DNA of 64,000 bases from Takifugu bimaculatus (taxonomy: Eukaryota; Chordata; Actinopteri; Tetraodontiformes; Tetraodontidae): assembly GCA_004026145.2 (NCBI GenBank), contig CP034988.1:10476168-10540167 (forward strand), in the 5' to 3' direction. Shown in pieces: positions 12,701-29,364 of this stretch. Under the pieces are notes generated by a model. It had not been told where the DNA came from. It worked only from the letters and a program-made list of their open reading frames with translations, and made no database searches. Both the position numbers and the translations under genes were made by a program. Numbering within the stretch: position 1 is the first letter of the stretch; each line of letters opens with the position of its first letter.

Positions 12701-15700
12701 ACTCTTTATTGCTGTACTCAATCTTTTAGGTCGACTTTGATAAACTGATATAATTAGTCATAAATTGGCATTAGGTGACAGTTTCTGCTGCGTTCTGCAG
12801 GTGGTCCTCATTAATGCAGTGAAGGATGTAGCCAAAGCTCTGGCCAACCTGATCAGCACCACCAAAGCAGCAGCAGGGAAGCCTTACGATGACCCCAGCA
12901 TGCTCCAGCTCAAGAACTCTGCCAAGGTATCCTCTCAGAAAGTAGAAAAAGGCAGAACAACCAAATACTCATCTACTGAAATCCACTGGGTGTCTGCAGC
13001 TGCATTGGGGGCAAAGCTGCAGGTGCTTGATGTTCCTGCGGTAAAGAGGGAGGACTAGTGGACTATTTTTGTGACCGTACAGTGGTTTTACAGTGACACC
13101 CGTCCCAGCTTGTGTTTCCTTGGTTGTAGTTGAAGAATAAAAATGAAGATATTTGAGTGATTCTGAAATGTTGACTTGATGCTGCAGGTGATGGTCACCA
13201 ATGTAACATCCCTCCTGAAGACGGTGAAGGCCGTGGAGGACGAAGCCACAAAGGGGACCAGAGCTTTGGAGGCAACCATTGAGCACATCAAACAGGAGCT
13301 AACTGTGGGTTCTGCTCCTCAGCAGCAGCATCATCTGTGCACGTAGAGTCAATAGTCAACCCTTAGTTATGAAGACAAAGCTCATCCTCTTTTGCTCTGG
13401 CAGGTGTTCAACAGCTCAGACCCACCACCAAAGGCAACCACACCAGAGGAGTTCATCCGCATGACAAAAGGAATCACCATGGCAACTGCAAAGGCAGTGG
13501 CTGCTGGGAACTCGTGTCGGCAGGAGGACATTATTGCCACGGCTAATCTGAGCCGAAGGGCCATCACTGACATGCTGCACTCCTGCAAGGTGGGTTGAGG
13601 GTTCGAAGAACCATGGTGGCCTCACAAAAAAAAGGCACTTCTAGAGACGAATTTAATGTGTGAGTTGAAGGAGAGATTTTGATCAAAAGTTACTCTTAGA
13701 TTCCTCACAGAGAGACTAGATGCTAATGAGATACCCTCTAGAGTGATCATGTGATCTAATCTATCCCTGAGAGGTTCAGGACCAAACACCATGACCTCAG
13801 TTTTTCCTGAGTTGAGGAGGAAATTTGAAGACATCCAGGACTTTATGTCTTTAAGACAGGTCTGGAGCTTCACTAACTTCTCTGTCTCCTCTGGTTTCAT
13901 GGATAAATAAAGCTGAGTGTCATCAGCATAACAATGAAAATTTATCCCATGCTGCCGAATAATGTTCCCTAAGGGAAGCATGTACAAGGGGAAGAGGATT
14001 GGTCCAAGTACAGAACCTTGAGGAACTCCATGGCTAACCCTACTGTATGAGGAGGGAACACCATGGACATGAGCAAACTGGTATCTATCAGATAAATATG
14101 ATCTAAACCAGTCTAGTGCTGTCCCTTTAATCCCAATTACATGTTCCAGTCTCTGTAACAGGATGCTGTGATCAACTGTCCACGATCTGAAGCTATAAGA
14201 AGATCATTAGTAACTTTAATAAGTACTAATGTGTGTGTGTCTGTGTGTGATCTTTCAGCAAGCTGCCTACCATCCAGAGGTCAACAATGAGGTCCAGATG
14301 AGAGCTCTGCGCTACGGTAGCGAATGTGCCTCTGGATACCTGGGCCTGCTGGAGCACGTGCTGGTGGTGAGAGGGGGAGCTCTGACACTCTGCAGGGTCA
14401 ATCATTCGGAGTCAGCACACACACACGAGCTTGAGTGGTCAAAGAAGGCTAAGTTCTGGGTCTAGGCCATTCAGTGAGTGTTGGGTGAAACCCAGCAGCT
14501 TGAGACCTGTTTTGTTGCCCCCGCAGATCATCCAGAAGCCGTCCCATGACATGAAGCAGCAGTTGGCCATCTACTCCAAGCGGGTGGCTGGATGTGTCAC
14601 TGAGCTCATCCAGGCTGCAGAGGCCATGAAAGGTTGGTTAAATCAGAACTTAGCAAAGCTGCGAGTTCATGAAGATTAACCAGTTGAAAAGAGACCAGTT
14701 TTACTCCATTTAACGTGAACATCAAAGGACACATACGTTCAGCCCAACGTTAGCACAGGTCTGGTATTTTAATGCCTGCTGGAGTGGGAGCAGATCAGCA
14801 GGGGTTCCCTCTTTTGGGTTCCTTTGGTTGGATTTGGTTCTTGTTCTGTCATGTGGCTCTGCAGCCCATTGGATCCAACATTAGAGTTGATTGATCAGAC
14901 ATGTTGATTTTGCAAAAACATCTGAAGCCTGGACTCACTGAGCCTGAGAGCAGCTGTAGACTCAGAACTGGACTCAGCCGAAGTGTCTTCTGCAGGGACG
15001 GAGTGGGTGGACCCCGAGGATCCCACTGTCATTGCGGAAAATGAGCTACTGGGAGCAGCCGCCGCCATTGAAGCCGCTGCCAAGAAACTGGAGCAACTCA
15101 GGCCCAGAACCAAACCGAAGGTCAGAGGTCGATAATTACTCACCTTCTCAACCTGAGCACCAGCTCACGGGTGGATTTGTGTCAGGAGATTTGTATGACA
15201 GAGCTGCGTGTCTGGTTTAAACTGGGCTCATCTCAGCATTCCTGATGGATGGTTTTCCTCTCCTGTCAACAGGAGGCTGATGAGAGCCTTAACTTTGAGG
15301 AGCAGATTCTGGAGGCAGCCAAGTCCATTGCAGCAGCCACCAGCGCACTGGTCAAAGCTGCATCAGCAGCACAGAGAGAGTTGGTGGCCCAGGGGAAGGT
15401 AGGTGTGGCCTGATCAACATCTTCCTAAAGACAGCAGCTTAGTCACAAGGCTGCCCTCTGCAGGCAAACGGATGTAAAACACCCTGGTTCTTTCACCAAA
15501 TCAGAGTTTTCTGAGACTTTAACCAAAGCAAACATCATCCAGGGAGTCAGGAAATGTGATGGCACAATGTTTTATTGCGCTGCCCAGTTTTGACTTCTCA
15601 GCATCAAAAAGCAGGAAGTTGCTCTGTATTTTCATCAGTGGTCCTGGGGGATTACAGTCACACCAGGAACTCACCCCCACGGGGGTTGATCTTCTGGGCT

Positions 15701-18700
15701 CTGAGAAAACCTCAGATTCACAGTTAATTCAGTAATCAACAACTTTATCTCTCCCTGAAGCTTTTCTCATGAACCTTCTGTACCTTCAGGTAGGAGCCAT
15801 CCCTGCCAACGCCATGGACGATGGCCAATGGTCTCAGGGGCTCATTTCAGCGGTCAGTCCCTTCTTCACAGGTTCCACCAGATTATTTACAAAAATTGTG
15901 TGTCACACGCGTCACTGCCTTTGATCTTTAGGCTCGAATGGTTGCCGCAGCAACCAACAACCTGTGTGAGGCAGCCAACTCAGCGGTGCAGGGCCACGCC
16001 AGCGAGGAGAAGCTGATCTCATCAGCCAAGCAGGTGGCGGCGTCCACGGCTCAGCTGCTGGTGGCCTGCAAGGTCAAGGCCGACCAGGACTCCCAGACCA
16101 TGAAGAGGCTCCAGGTGGATACACACACAGACACACACACATACACACACCTAACATGTGACGTGCGCTGCTGTTGGCATCATCACACACATCTGAAACG
16201 TGTGCTAATCTTCTGGATCAATAACAGACCTTTTAGAATATAAACTATGAGAACATTTGAAGGTATCTGCTCTGCACTGGGCCTGATTTGGGACGCTGCT
16301 GGTTTGCACTTGTTTGTAGCCCCCAACTCCTGGACTTCCTCAGACTTGATATCACAGCTCCAGGCTGGGTTCCGGCTGGGTTCCGGCTGTTTTCTGTCTG
16401 AGTTTCTGCTGTTTTCTGGCTAGGTTCCTGCTGGGTTCCTGCTGTTTTCTGGCTGGGTTCCTGTTGGGTTCAGATTCAGATTCAGGATCCTTTATTTGTC
16501 CCACGACGGGGAAATTTACAGCGCAACCGAATTTCTGAATTCTGAAAAGCTGCGGATGTTCCAAAGTTAGCTGCTGGAGCCTCTAATCCTGTCAGTCACC
16601 ACTCTGACATGTGATATTGGTGAACACATAGTGAGATGTGTGATCTGATCTGTGGTAGTGATTGACAAGTGCCGAGCTGCATTACCTGCTGGGGAAACAA
16701 AGACATTGTCCAACAGCTGAGGACGCTGCAGCCTATTAATAGGCAGCAATTTGTGTGTTTAGAGTTACAGGTGATCTGCTCAGCTGCAGAGGATTAGCCC
16801 GGCCTCTATATAGATCATATCAAATCCTGTATGTCACTATTTTCTATTTTTGCGCCAGTTAAGATGGTGGAGAGACAGAGGTGTGCCCGTCTGTCTGTCC
16901 GTCCCTCCATGTGTGACTGCGTTTAAGGCCTGTAAACTTCTATTTTCACGTGAAGAGGCCAACAAGAGGGAGGAGGAAGAGCTCCAGTTCAGGAGAGAAG
17001 AGCTGAGCTGTCGTATAGATCCGAGATGGTTCCATCTCAGGTCAGCCCTTCTGAACTGGAAAGCACGCAGAGGAAGGACAAACGGACAGCTCTACCCTTT
17101 GAAACCTGATCCCCCGCGATCATTATGTTCCACAGGCGTCCCGGCCAGATGACCTCCGTAACACTGCTGTCCTGGTAGCATAAAAAAAAAGTCAAATGCA
17201 GCAGGAGCAGCGCCGCAGTGGTGCAGCGACCTTTGGTCTGACCCCTGGGTGTAACTGATGCAGTCGGTCCTAACGAGCCGCAGAAATCAGGCGTCTCTTC
17301 TTGCAGCAACAATACTATATTAAACTGTATGTATGCCGGGGGTGAGCACATCAGCCTGGCCTCTGCAGCTCATGTTCTCCAGTCCAATCAGCACTGGCTT
17401 ATCTCCTCTACTTGTGGACCTGCAGCTGCCACTGCCATAATTCCCAAACACGAATATCCACAGGAGCACTGGAAACAATCCACCAGTGCTCTCATGCCAC
17501 CCAGAACGGGAAACCAAAGCGCTGACGTCCACCGGCAACATTTGCTGGTCTCACTCTCTGCTGTGGTGCCTTTAAGGGCGTAGGAGATGAGAGCTTCCAG
17601 TCTGGTGAGGAGTCAGAGGCTCTTCATCAGTGACGGCACTAGCAGCAGAACCGCAGCTTCCAGTTCAAATCTCCTGATGGTGCTGCTGTGGTTTTACCCT
17701 CTGCTGTTGAGTGGAAATGAGGAGGATGATGTGAAGAGCCGCAACTGGGAACGCAACTGGGAACGCAACTGGGCACCAGTCACAATAAAGCACTGTTTGT
17801 TTTTAGACTTGAAAAAAGTCTGATTCACAAAAAGTCAGCCTCTTTTTGCTTCTGAGACAATATTGCATCTTTAATGAAGAGCGAGACGGCTGGAGACCGT
17901 GTGTGTGCGTGTGTGCGTGTGTGTGTGCAGTGTTGCAGCTCATTCTGTATCTGGTGAGGAGGACCTTGGTGCCCCCCTCCTCCTCTGATTTCAGCTCTCA
18001 GAGCCACAAAAGGAAGAAGCATCTTGTCCTGCGGCTCCCAGCTGGGTTGATGTCAGCTCCGACTCCAGCTGCCTCTTTTCCTTTTACAGCTGTGGAACAA
18101 CTGTGTTTTGGTTCCTCAGCTCTGTTCCCGTTCTCATTTCCTTTCCAGGAGTTGGTGCGTGCTGCTTGGGTCTGAGTGAACGCCCTCCAGTTGTCACCCC
18201 ACCTCTTTTTGAAAATTCCATTTGGTTTCCTTGGTTCTGTGTTCTAGAACAGCACCCCGGTCCGTGTTGTCCCTGTTTTATCTCCTCTCGCCCATCGTGT
18301 GCGCTCCCGTTCTAGCGCTTAAAGAAGGAACGTTGAAGTTAAACTGTGTCCGAGCGGAACGTCTTCCTGTCTAGCTCTGAATCAGAGGTTATTCTGGTTC
18401 TGATCCAACTGGGTCTGAATGAGTTCAGTCCACCACCAGGACTTGGTGCCCTCTTCATGGTGTGGTGACTCCACAGGGGTGTGGAGTTGTGTGTGTACAA
18501 CAATCATGCAAATAAGTCCGGTCAACAACACAAGTACAACACACACCCACCCACAGGTGGGGGGAGGTGGCTTAAAATGCTGTTGGCATGATGTCACTGA
18601 TGCTCATGAGCTGTTGCTATTAAAATAGAAAGGTAGAGGCCCTGGGGGGCTCCCGGGACCATCTCAGCTCCTCAACCTGTGTGTTTCCACAGGCTGCTGG

Positions 18701-18843
18701 GAACGCTGTGAAGAGAGCGTCTGATAACCTGGTCAAAGCTGCCCAGAAGGCAGCCTTTGATGCTGAGGACGACCAGGCTGTGGTGGTGAAGAGCAAAATG
18801 GTGGGAGGCATCGCTCAGGTGAGCCCCCACACATGCACACACG

Positions 18844-18874
<31 letters not shown>

Positions 18875-19923
18875 TCATACCCACCCACCCATTCACACAC
18901 ACATACATACATACATACGGTACTCATACCCACTCACACACACACATAAACACACACATATACACACTCTCAGATGTTCAGCTGTCATTCAGCTGTTTGC
19001 TGGCTGATCCAGTCCCATTCTGGTTCATTCACCCGACACGTACATTTAGAAAAGACACTAGGAGGCTAGTGGGTGAGGGTTAGGAGGCTAGTGGGTGAGG
19101 GTTAGGAAGCTAGTGGGTAAGGGGTTAGGAAGCTAGTGGGTGAGGGTTAGGAGGCTAGTGGGTGAGGGTTAGGAGGCTAGTGGGTGAGGGTTAGCAGGCT
19201 AGTCGGTTAGGGTTAGGAGGCTAGTGGGTGAGGGTTAGGAGGCTAGTCGGTGAGGGTTAGGAGGCTAGTGGGTGAGGGTTAGGAGGCTAGTTGGTTAGGG
19301 TTAGGAGGCTAGTGGGTGAGGGTTAGGAGGCTAGTCGGTGAGGGTTAGGAGGCTAGTCGGTGAGGGTTAGGAGGCTAGTGGGTGAGGGTTAGGAGGCTAG
19401 TTGGTTAGGGTTAGGAGGCTAGTGGGTGAGGGTTAGGAGGCTAGTGGGTGAGGGTTAGGAGGCTAGTCGGTGAGGGTTAGGAGGCTAGTGGGTGAGGGTT
19501 AGGAGGCTAGTTGGTTAGGGTTAGGAGGCTAGTGGGTGAGGGTTAGGAGGCTAGTCGGTTAGGGTTAGGGGGTTAGGATTAGGGCTACCATTCTGGGACT
19601 AGGATTACGGCTGGGCTGGCTCTCAACCCCCACGTCATGTTTACAGATGGCAGCTAAGAAAATAAGTTAAGGTTCCTGTGAGAGATCAGTTGACATCATT
19701 CTGAGTTTTAGGGAACATGTCTGTTTCTGGTGTGAGTTCATGGACGACGCCTCCGGTCACCGCTGACTCTGTCTGCGTTGCTCCCCAGATCATTGCGGCT
19801 CAGGAGGAAATGCTGCGTAAAGAAAAGGAGCTTTGTGAGGCCAGGAAGAAGCTGGCTATGATCAGACAGCAGCAGTACAAGTTCCTGCCCTCTGAGCTGC
19901 GCGAGGACAGCCAGGACCAGTGA
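176..19923 (+). CDS. tln1: talin-1, C-terminal ~2113 residues (5' partial, 44 exons)
   Basis: Talin-1 is the cytosolic adaptor that links integrin beta tails, vinculin and actin at focal adhesions. The 44 exons joined here keep one open frame of 2113 codons. The human protein has 2541 residues, so about 428 N-terminal residues (the FERM head) lie upstream of the window. The first exon carries the linker with VLQQQYN, the calpain-2 cleavage neighbourhood of human talin-1. The helical-bundle rod R1-R13 follows, then the dimerisation helix, ending SELREDSQDQ and TGA at 19921. The ending QYKFLPSEL favours talin-1 over talin-2 (PTEL in the human protein), and the tpm2 neighbour in the same orientation matches the human TLN1-TPM2 pair. 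All splice sites used are GT-AG. No internal stop or frameshift was seen. Exon coordinates are in the four block entries. Confidence 0.97.
4125..8556 (+). other. tln1: tln1 exons for rod bundles R4-R8
   Basis: Coding exons: 4125-4238, 4312-4425, 4830-4964, 5135-5263, 5338-5440, 5533-5741, 6298-6417, 6504-6701, 6865-7004, 7091-7184, 7268-7357, 7455-7577, 7765-7908, 7983-8144, 8416-8556. They cover about residues 919-1590. In the family this includes R7 (KANK binding) and R8, the four-helix bundle inserted into R7 that binds RIAM, DLC1 and vinculin. Diagnostic matches are GNENY at 5440, LPGQRDVDNA near 6340, SNLKTISMSSSKLLLAAKAL near 6900 and AKHTSALCNACRLAS near 8010. The only longer introns are 5742-6297 (ending in a short GT run) and 8145-8415. 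Neither contains a recognisable element. Confidence 0.93.
11080..12087 (+). other. tln1 intron with dispersed-repeat-like sequence
   Basis: This 1008-base intron starts with a CTGT/CTGA-rich run (11095-11158). Around 11720-11790 it contains sequence of the form TCTCCAGGTGCTCCAGCTTC followed by CTCCCACTCCCAAAC. That is the style of a very common fish dispersed repeat that I know only by its consensus wording. No coding frame, terminal repeat or target duplication was found, so the class is left open. Confidence 0.4.
13622..14225 (-). mobile_element. LINE fragment (reverse-transcriptase core), degenerate
   Basis: The minus strand of this tln1 intron encodes a non-LTR reverse-transcriptase core. 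Read 5' to 3' on the minus strand it shows RLEHVIGIKGTALDWFRSYL, then HGVPQGSVLGPILF, then the catalytic CYADDTQLYL box, and ends near KFVSRSAFFL at about 13625. The 5' end has lost the start of the RT, and a frame change lies near 14175. The downstream part is also missing. The wording resembles fish L2/CR1-group LINEs. The copy is dead and lies antisense to tln1. Its edges are approximate, because no target duplication or 3' tail was seen. Confidence 0.8.
16115..18692 (+). other. large tln1 intron, mostly unassigned
   Basis: This 2578-base intron opens with a CA-rich tract (about 16119-16151). A degenerate minisatellite built on GCTGGGTTCC and GCTGTTTTCT follows at 16363-16471. Next is a dispersed-repeat-like motif, CCTTTATTTGTCCCAC then GGGGAAATTT, near 16488-16516. 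A triplet of the 11-12 base unit AACTGGGAACGC lies at 17742-17775. Short open frames here have no recognisable homology and no splice logic, so they are taken as noise. Confidence 0.5.
18833..18975. repeat. compound CA/CATA microsatellite in tln1 intron
   Basis: Compound dinucleotide and tetranucleotide tract of ACAC, ATAC and CCCA units directly after the exon ending at 18818. It is likely polymorphic and has no coding content. Confidence 0.85.
19059..19584 (+). repeat. 22-bp minisatellite, ~23 copies, telomere-like, with higher-order order
   Basis: Tandem array of the unit TAGGAGGCTAGTGGGTGAGGGT in the last tln1 intron. Four unit variants can be read from the bases after GGCTAG: TGGGTGAGG (A), TTGGTTAGG (B), TCGGTGAGG (C) and TCGGTTAGG (D). 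From copy 9 the order is C-A-B-A-C, C-A-B-A-A, C-A-B-A-D, so a 5-unit, 110-bp block repeats three times. The same text recurs at 19261, 19371 and 19481. The plus (transcribed-sense) strand is G-rich. The array ends in GGGTTAGG-type telomere-like sequence. Confidence 0.93.
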
Positions 19924-20172
19924 TGTGGTGACCCCCCTGGAATCCCAGAGCTGCTCGGGACCACCCCAGGCCACACTCGGAGGACTTCCTGCTTCAGTAG
20001 AAACATAACCTTAGGCACAGACTCAGCCACGTATCAGTTATTGAGTTCAAAGCGATGTCAATGATCATACGTTTGAATACAGAAATATAAAATATAGATT
20101 AGATTCCTGTTGATGCTTCCGATCTTCTGCTCCACCAGTTAACTCTGAAACATGCATCACCCCTAATGTATG

Positions 20173-20212
<40 letters not shown>

Positions 20213-20668
20213 TGTGGGGGGGGTTACGCTCTCATTTGGCATCTCTGTTCCTCCTTCAGGGCTGAATGTTTTTTAATTGTTTATGTTTCTGTCCTCCATT
20301 TTAAATGATAATTTATCCAAGCTTTCTTTTTTACAAACCTAGCAGCATTCAACAGTATATATATAAAATCTATATATATAATCTTGTGTTTCTTGAAATG
20401 GAAACTCTTGTGTAGCCCTCAGAGATTCAAACATCACTGGAGCTTCACTGAAAACCAGTGTTGGTATCTGAGCACCAGTGCAGTTTTTACTGGAGCTGAA
20501 CTGTAAACCAGTACACCCGACATTCCCGTGAGCGTTCCCGGTGAGGAGCGCTCCTTTCGGTCTTCTGGATGTTGAAACTAGTGTGGCATCTTCGGGTCCC
20601 GGTGTCGCGGCTGGTGTTTGCTGTAGCTGGAGCAGCAGCAACAGACACACTGTAAGAGATTTATATTC

Positions 20669-20674
20669 AATAAA
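20669..20674 (+). promoter_or_regulatory. tln1: poly(A) signal, tln1
   Basis: AATAAA about 750 bases after the tln1 stop codon, followed by a region that could hold a cleavage site. It is the first canonical hexamer after the stop in the expected range. Confidence 0.65.
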
Positions 20675-21463
20675 GCAAGTTCACCTGACTGCAGGTCTCT
20701 CCTGGCCTCACTCTGTCCTCACCACCAGGTTCAGCTTCAGATTCTCCTGCGTCCTCTTGTCCTCACACCAGTTTCTCACATTTACTTACATCAGTACAGC
20801 AGCCAAAGTGGGACTGGTGTTACTGGGGGACAACTTCTCTCAACACGATGCCTGAGCCAATGTCAGACCTTATTGGACCTGCAACTGTCCTGCAGTGTCT
20901 CCTGTGTCTCAGCTGTCTCGGTCCACTCCCGCTACACCATCAGCCCAGTTTAACGAGCTATGGGGATAACATACATCTGCCTATAGCTGGGAAATGATCT
21001 CCTGGTGAGAAGGTCCTGCAGAAGCAGAGGTCCATCATGACCCCCCCCACCACTAGCCCACCTCACCCCACCCCCACCGGAGGACGGGTCCTGACTGGCT
21101 CCATCGCATATTGTGATCTCATCTCAGAACTTTAGAGGCACATACTGGATATACATACATACAATTATATTTATAACTAAATGTAGAAGCCAGACCCCAG
21201 TTCCAGCAGCCAATGGGACTGACTGGGGAGACGGGGGGACGTCCACGATGCCTTCAGGGGACCAAGTCTGATCCCAGAATGATCAGAGCTGCAATATGAG
21301 AATTCAGATGTTTTTAGATGTTTGACCACACGTTTACTCTGACAACATTCCTTTACCACGTCATGAAACCAGCGGGGGTCTCTGCCAAGTCTGACTGAAA
21401 GTCCATGCCCCCCCCCCCGCCCCTCCCTCCCCCCTCCTCCTCCTCCTCCTCCTCTCCCAACTG

Positions 21464-21493
21464 CCTAAATATGGTCAACACTCCCGCCAGTTG
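21464..21493 (+). promoter_or_regulatory. tpm2: CArG/MEF2-like box and E-box upstream of tpm2
   Basis: CCTAAATATGG at 21464-21474 is an A/T core flanked by CC and GG, one base longer than a perfect SRF CArG box and one mismatch from a MEF2 site. A CAGTTG E-box follows at 21488-21493. Both lie 120-150 bases before the tpm2 ATG, directly after a C-rich tract. SRF, MEF2 and E-box factors are known regulators of muscle tropomyosin genes; use of these sites is inferred. Confidence 0.4.
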
Positions 21494-21612
21494 GATTCCC
21501 TTCTCCAGCTCTCCGTGATCCAGTCCCTCAGAAGAGCCCTGTGTGTCCTCCGAGCTCCCCTGCCTGTCTCTCTGTCTGGATAACGTTTGGAGGAGAATCC
21601 ACCTGAGGAACC

Positions 21613-27641
<6,029 letters not shown>

Positions 27642-27712
27642 AGACATCCTCACATCTACATGCAGTAGAAAAAGATGATTTGTGCCCCAGCATATGCTTT
27701 TCATACTTTATG

Positions 27713-27718
27713 AATAAA
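27713..27718 (+). promoter_or_regulatory. tpm2: poly(A) signal after tpm2 exon 9d
   Basis: AATAAA 72 bases after the exon 9d stop, the expected spacing for a compact 3' UTR. A second cluster with AATAAA lies near 28187-28200 and could serve a longer transcript. Confidence 0.65.
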
Positions 27719-28779
27719 TGTCCTTATTATCGTGAAGACAAAATGTCATATTTGGGAATGATCGAACCTTTAAACCAGAGGAAGAATGAGATGTTCCTCA
27801 CAGGCAGACGGACCGCAGGAGCACAATGGAGACTGCTCCTTTTGAAACTACAAAAGAAAGCTAATGCTAATCCGAAAGTGACCATGTCAATGAACCCAGT
27901 TATTTATTTGTGTCTCGAACCTCCATGCGAGTTCAGCAGTCCTCAGGTGGGTCCTCTTAACTTTTCCAACACATTTTTCTCTCATCTTCTCAATCGCTTC
28001 ATCACTTTTCGGGTCACGGGGAGGGTCCACAGTGGGTGAAGACAGCTCATTGCAGGGTCCTATGAGTATTTGTGGGTTCGGTACCTTGCTCAAGGTTCTA
28101 TTTTTATGCGTTGCTTTATCCTTCAATCATCTATAAAGACACTAATACACTCCTGAATACTTCTGAAATGGACATGTCATTGATTTAAATAAATCAATAA
28201 AGTTCAAGTCAAATAAATATGTTTCTGTGGCTGCACTGGCATCTTACTGTGTCTGTGAGTCTGGAATGAGTCTCAGAAACTGAGTGCTGAGGAAACAGTG
28301 GCTCCTTGAACACCCCGAGACCTGGGTTATCACCTGTCCAGCTCATCTGGAAGGATGCCATCTTTGCCACAATATCCACTATCCCCTGACCTCCCTCCTC
28401 AGACAGATAGAGGACTGCAGCTCCTACCCAGTGTCGGCCAGACCAGAACTCCACAATGGTCCTTCAGACTTCCTCTACTCAGCCTCTAGGAGGAGTCACT
28501 GCGAGGAGTCTATGGCAAAACGTCGAGGCGACCAAGTTATTGGTGACCAGAGCTCTTCCCCTATATGACAACATAATCTAATACAGATCCAATGATTCAA
28601 TAATAATTAGCTTTAATGGTTATTATTTATAATAGCCAATTCCAAATTTGATAGCCTTAATGGTGCCCACGTATGAGCCTGGCTCAGCTCTGACCACCGG
28701 CCACTCTAGAAGCAATGACCAGACATGCCCATACACACACAATATGCCTATACGGATAGAACACATCTGTACACACATA
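27719..28779. other. intergenic, mostly unassigned
   Basis: No gene recognised. About 27940-28100 holds the text CTTCTCAATCGCTTCATCAC then GGGTCACGGGG, the style of a common fish dispersed repeat. Open frames near 28284 and 28648 have no recognisable homology. A degenerate array of ACACATAGAACATG-like units begins near 28719. Confidence 0.45.
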
Positions 28780-29364
28780 GCATGTGACACGGGTGTGGTA
28801 GGATCCAATATCAGCACAGTAATTCCAGACAGTTAATAAAGACCTTATGGACAACAGCACGAGAAATCACAGAAACCACGTCAGATGGACGGCAGAAAAC
28901 ACCGCGCAGCCACCGGAGGACGTAGGTCCGAATAAACAAGCAAAAACTCTTAGTCGGGGATGGAAGGTGCTCAGGTTTACCAGGGCTGAGACAAAGACAG
29001 AAAGTCCATGGCAGGCGGGGTCGAAACAGTAAATCTGAATAAAGAAAGTAATGTAGAATCAGACATGAAGGAACAACAATCTGGCAAAGCATGAAGGAGC
29101 TGCAGTTAAATACAGTACTGGGTGAGAAAGAGCAACAGGTGAGAATGCTACAGACTAATCAGGTGGGTGTAGAACTGGGGCCATGGCAGAGTGAGTGGAA
29201 TTTTCCACCTCAGCGAGAGAGCAGAAGAGCAGGCAATGACAGCATGTGTATACAGGAGAACATGCCTTAACACATAGAACATGTCTACACAGATAGAACA
29301 TGTCTATAGAGAGAACATGTCTATACACATAGAATGTGCTTATACATGCGTATACAGATCGAAC
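28719..29364. repeat. degenerate ~20-25 bp tandem array, split by a solo LTR
   Basis: Imperfect units built on AACATGTCTATACACATAG occur at 28719-28784 and again at 29242-29364. The 457-base gap between the two halves is a transposon insertion with its own entry. The array abuts the start of a second LTR at 29365. Confidence 0.6.
28785..29241 (-). mobile_element. solo LTR with 5-bp target duplication
   Basis: A 457-base element that on the plus strand starts TGACACGGG and ends GCAATGACA. It is flanked on both sides by the pentamer GCATG (28780-28784 and 29242-29246). TG...CA termini with a 5-bp duplication are the signature of an LTR retroelement insertion, and no internal coding region remains. 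Orientation is inferred as minus from the LTR style on that strand (CACCTG followed by a TATTTAA box). The family is probably Ty3/gypsy-like. Confidence 0.75.

Larger units (their letters stand above)
8668..14632 (+). other. tln1: tln1 exons for rod bundles R9-R12
   Basis: Coding exons: 8668-8849, 9154-9286, 9571-9672, 9742-9912, 10006-10254, 10733-10852, 10933-11079, 12088-12254, 12496-12679, 12801-12926, 13188-13304, 13404-13589, 14259-14366, 14527-14632. They cover about residues 1591-2289. In the family R9 is the rod bundle that binds the head F3 domain in autoinhibition. Strong matches include VLAGHSRTVSDSIKKLIT, DQTKTLTESALQMLYTAKE, ASAVSGIIADLDTTIMFATA and FIRMTKGITMATAKAVAAGN. The intron 11080-12087 is repeat-like, and 13590-14258 carries a LINE fragment; both have their own entries. 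Introns 9287-9570 and 10255-10732 show nothing recognisable. Confidence 0.93.
14996..19923 (+). other. tln1: tln1 exons for R13 (I/LWEQ actin-binding) and dimerisation helix
   Basis: Coding exons: 14996-15120, 15273-15398, 15790-15852, 15932-16114, 18693-18818, 19789-19923. They cover about residues 2290-2541. The I/LWEQ (THATCH) module binds F-actin and the final helix dimerises talin. Matches include IAAATSALVKAASAAQRELV, ARMVAAATNNLCEAANSAVQ, LISSAKQVAASTAQLLVACK and the C-terminal AQEEMLRKEKEL helix. The C-terminus REDSQDQ is three residues longer than human RDEH. Two large introns interrupt the last exons: 16115-18692, with small repeats, and 18819-19788, with CA repeats and a 22-bp minisatellite. 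Confidence 0.94.
19924..21612 (+). other. tln1 3' UTR and tln1-tpm2 spacer
   Basis: The likely tln1 3' UTR runs from 19924 to about 20690 and includes a (TG)n tract at 20181-20210 and an AT run near 20358-20384. The spacer to tpm2 is then only about 0.9 kb. It contains a poly-C/CCT tract (about 21409-21455) and the presumed tpm2 promoter and 5' UTR. No other gene is visible on either strand. Confidence 0.75.
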
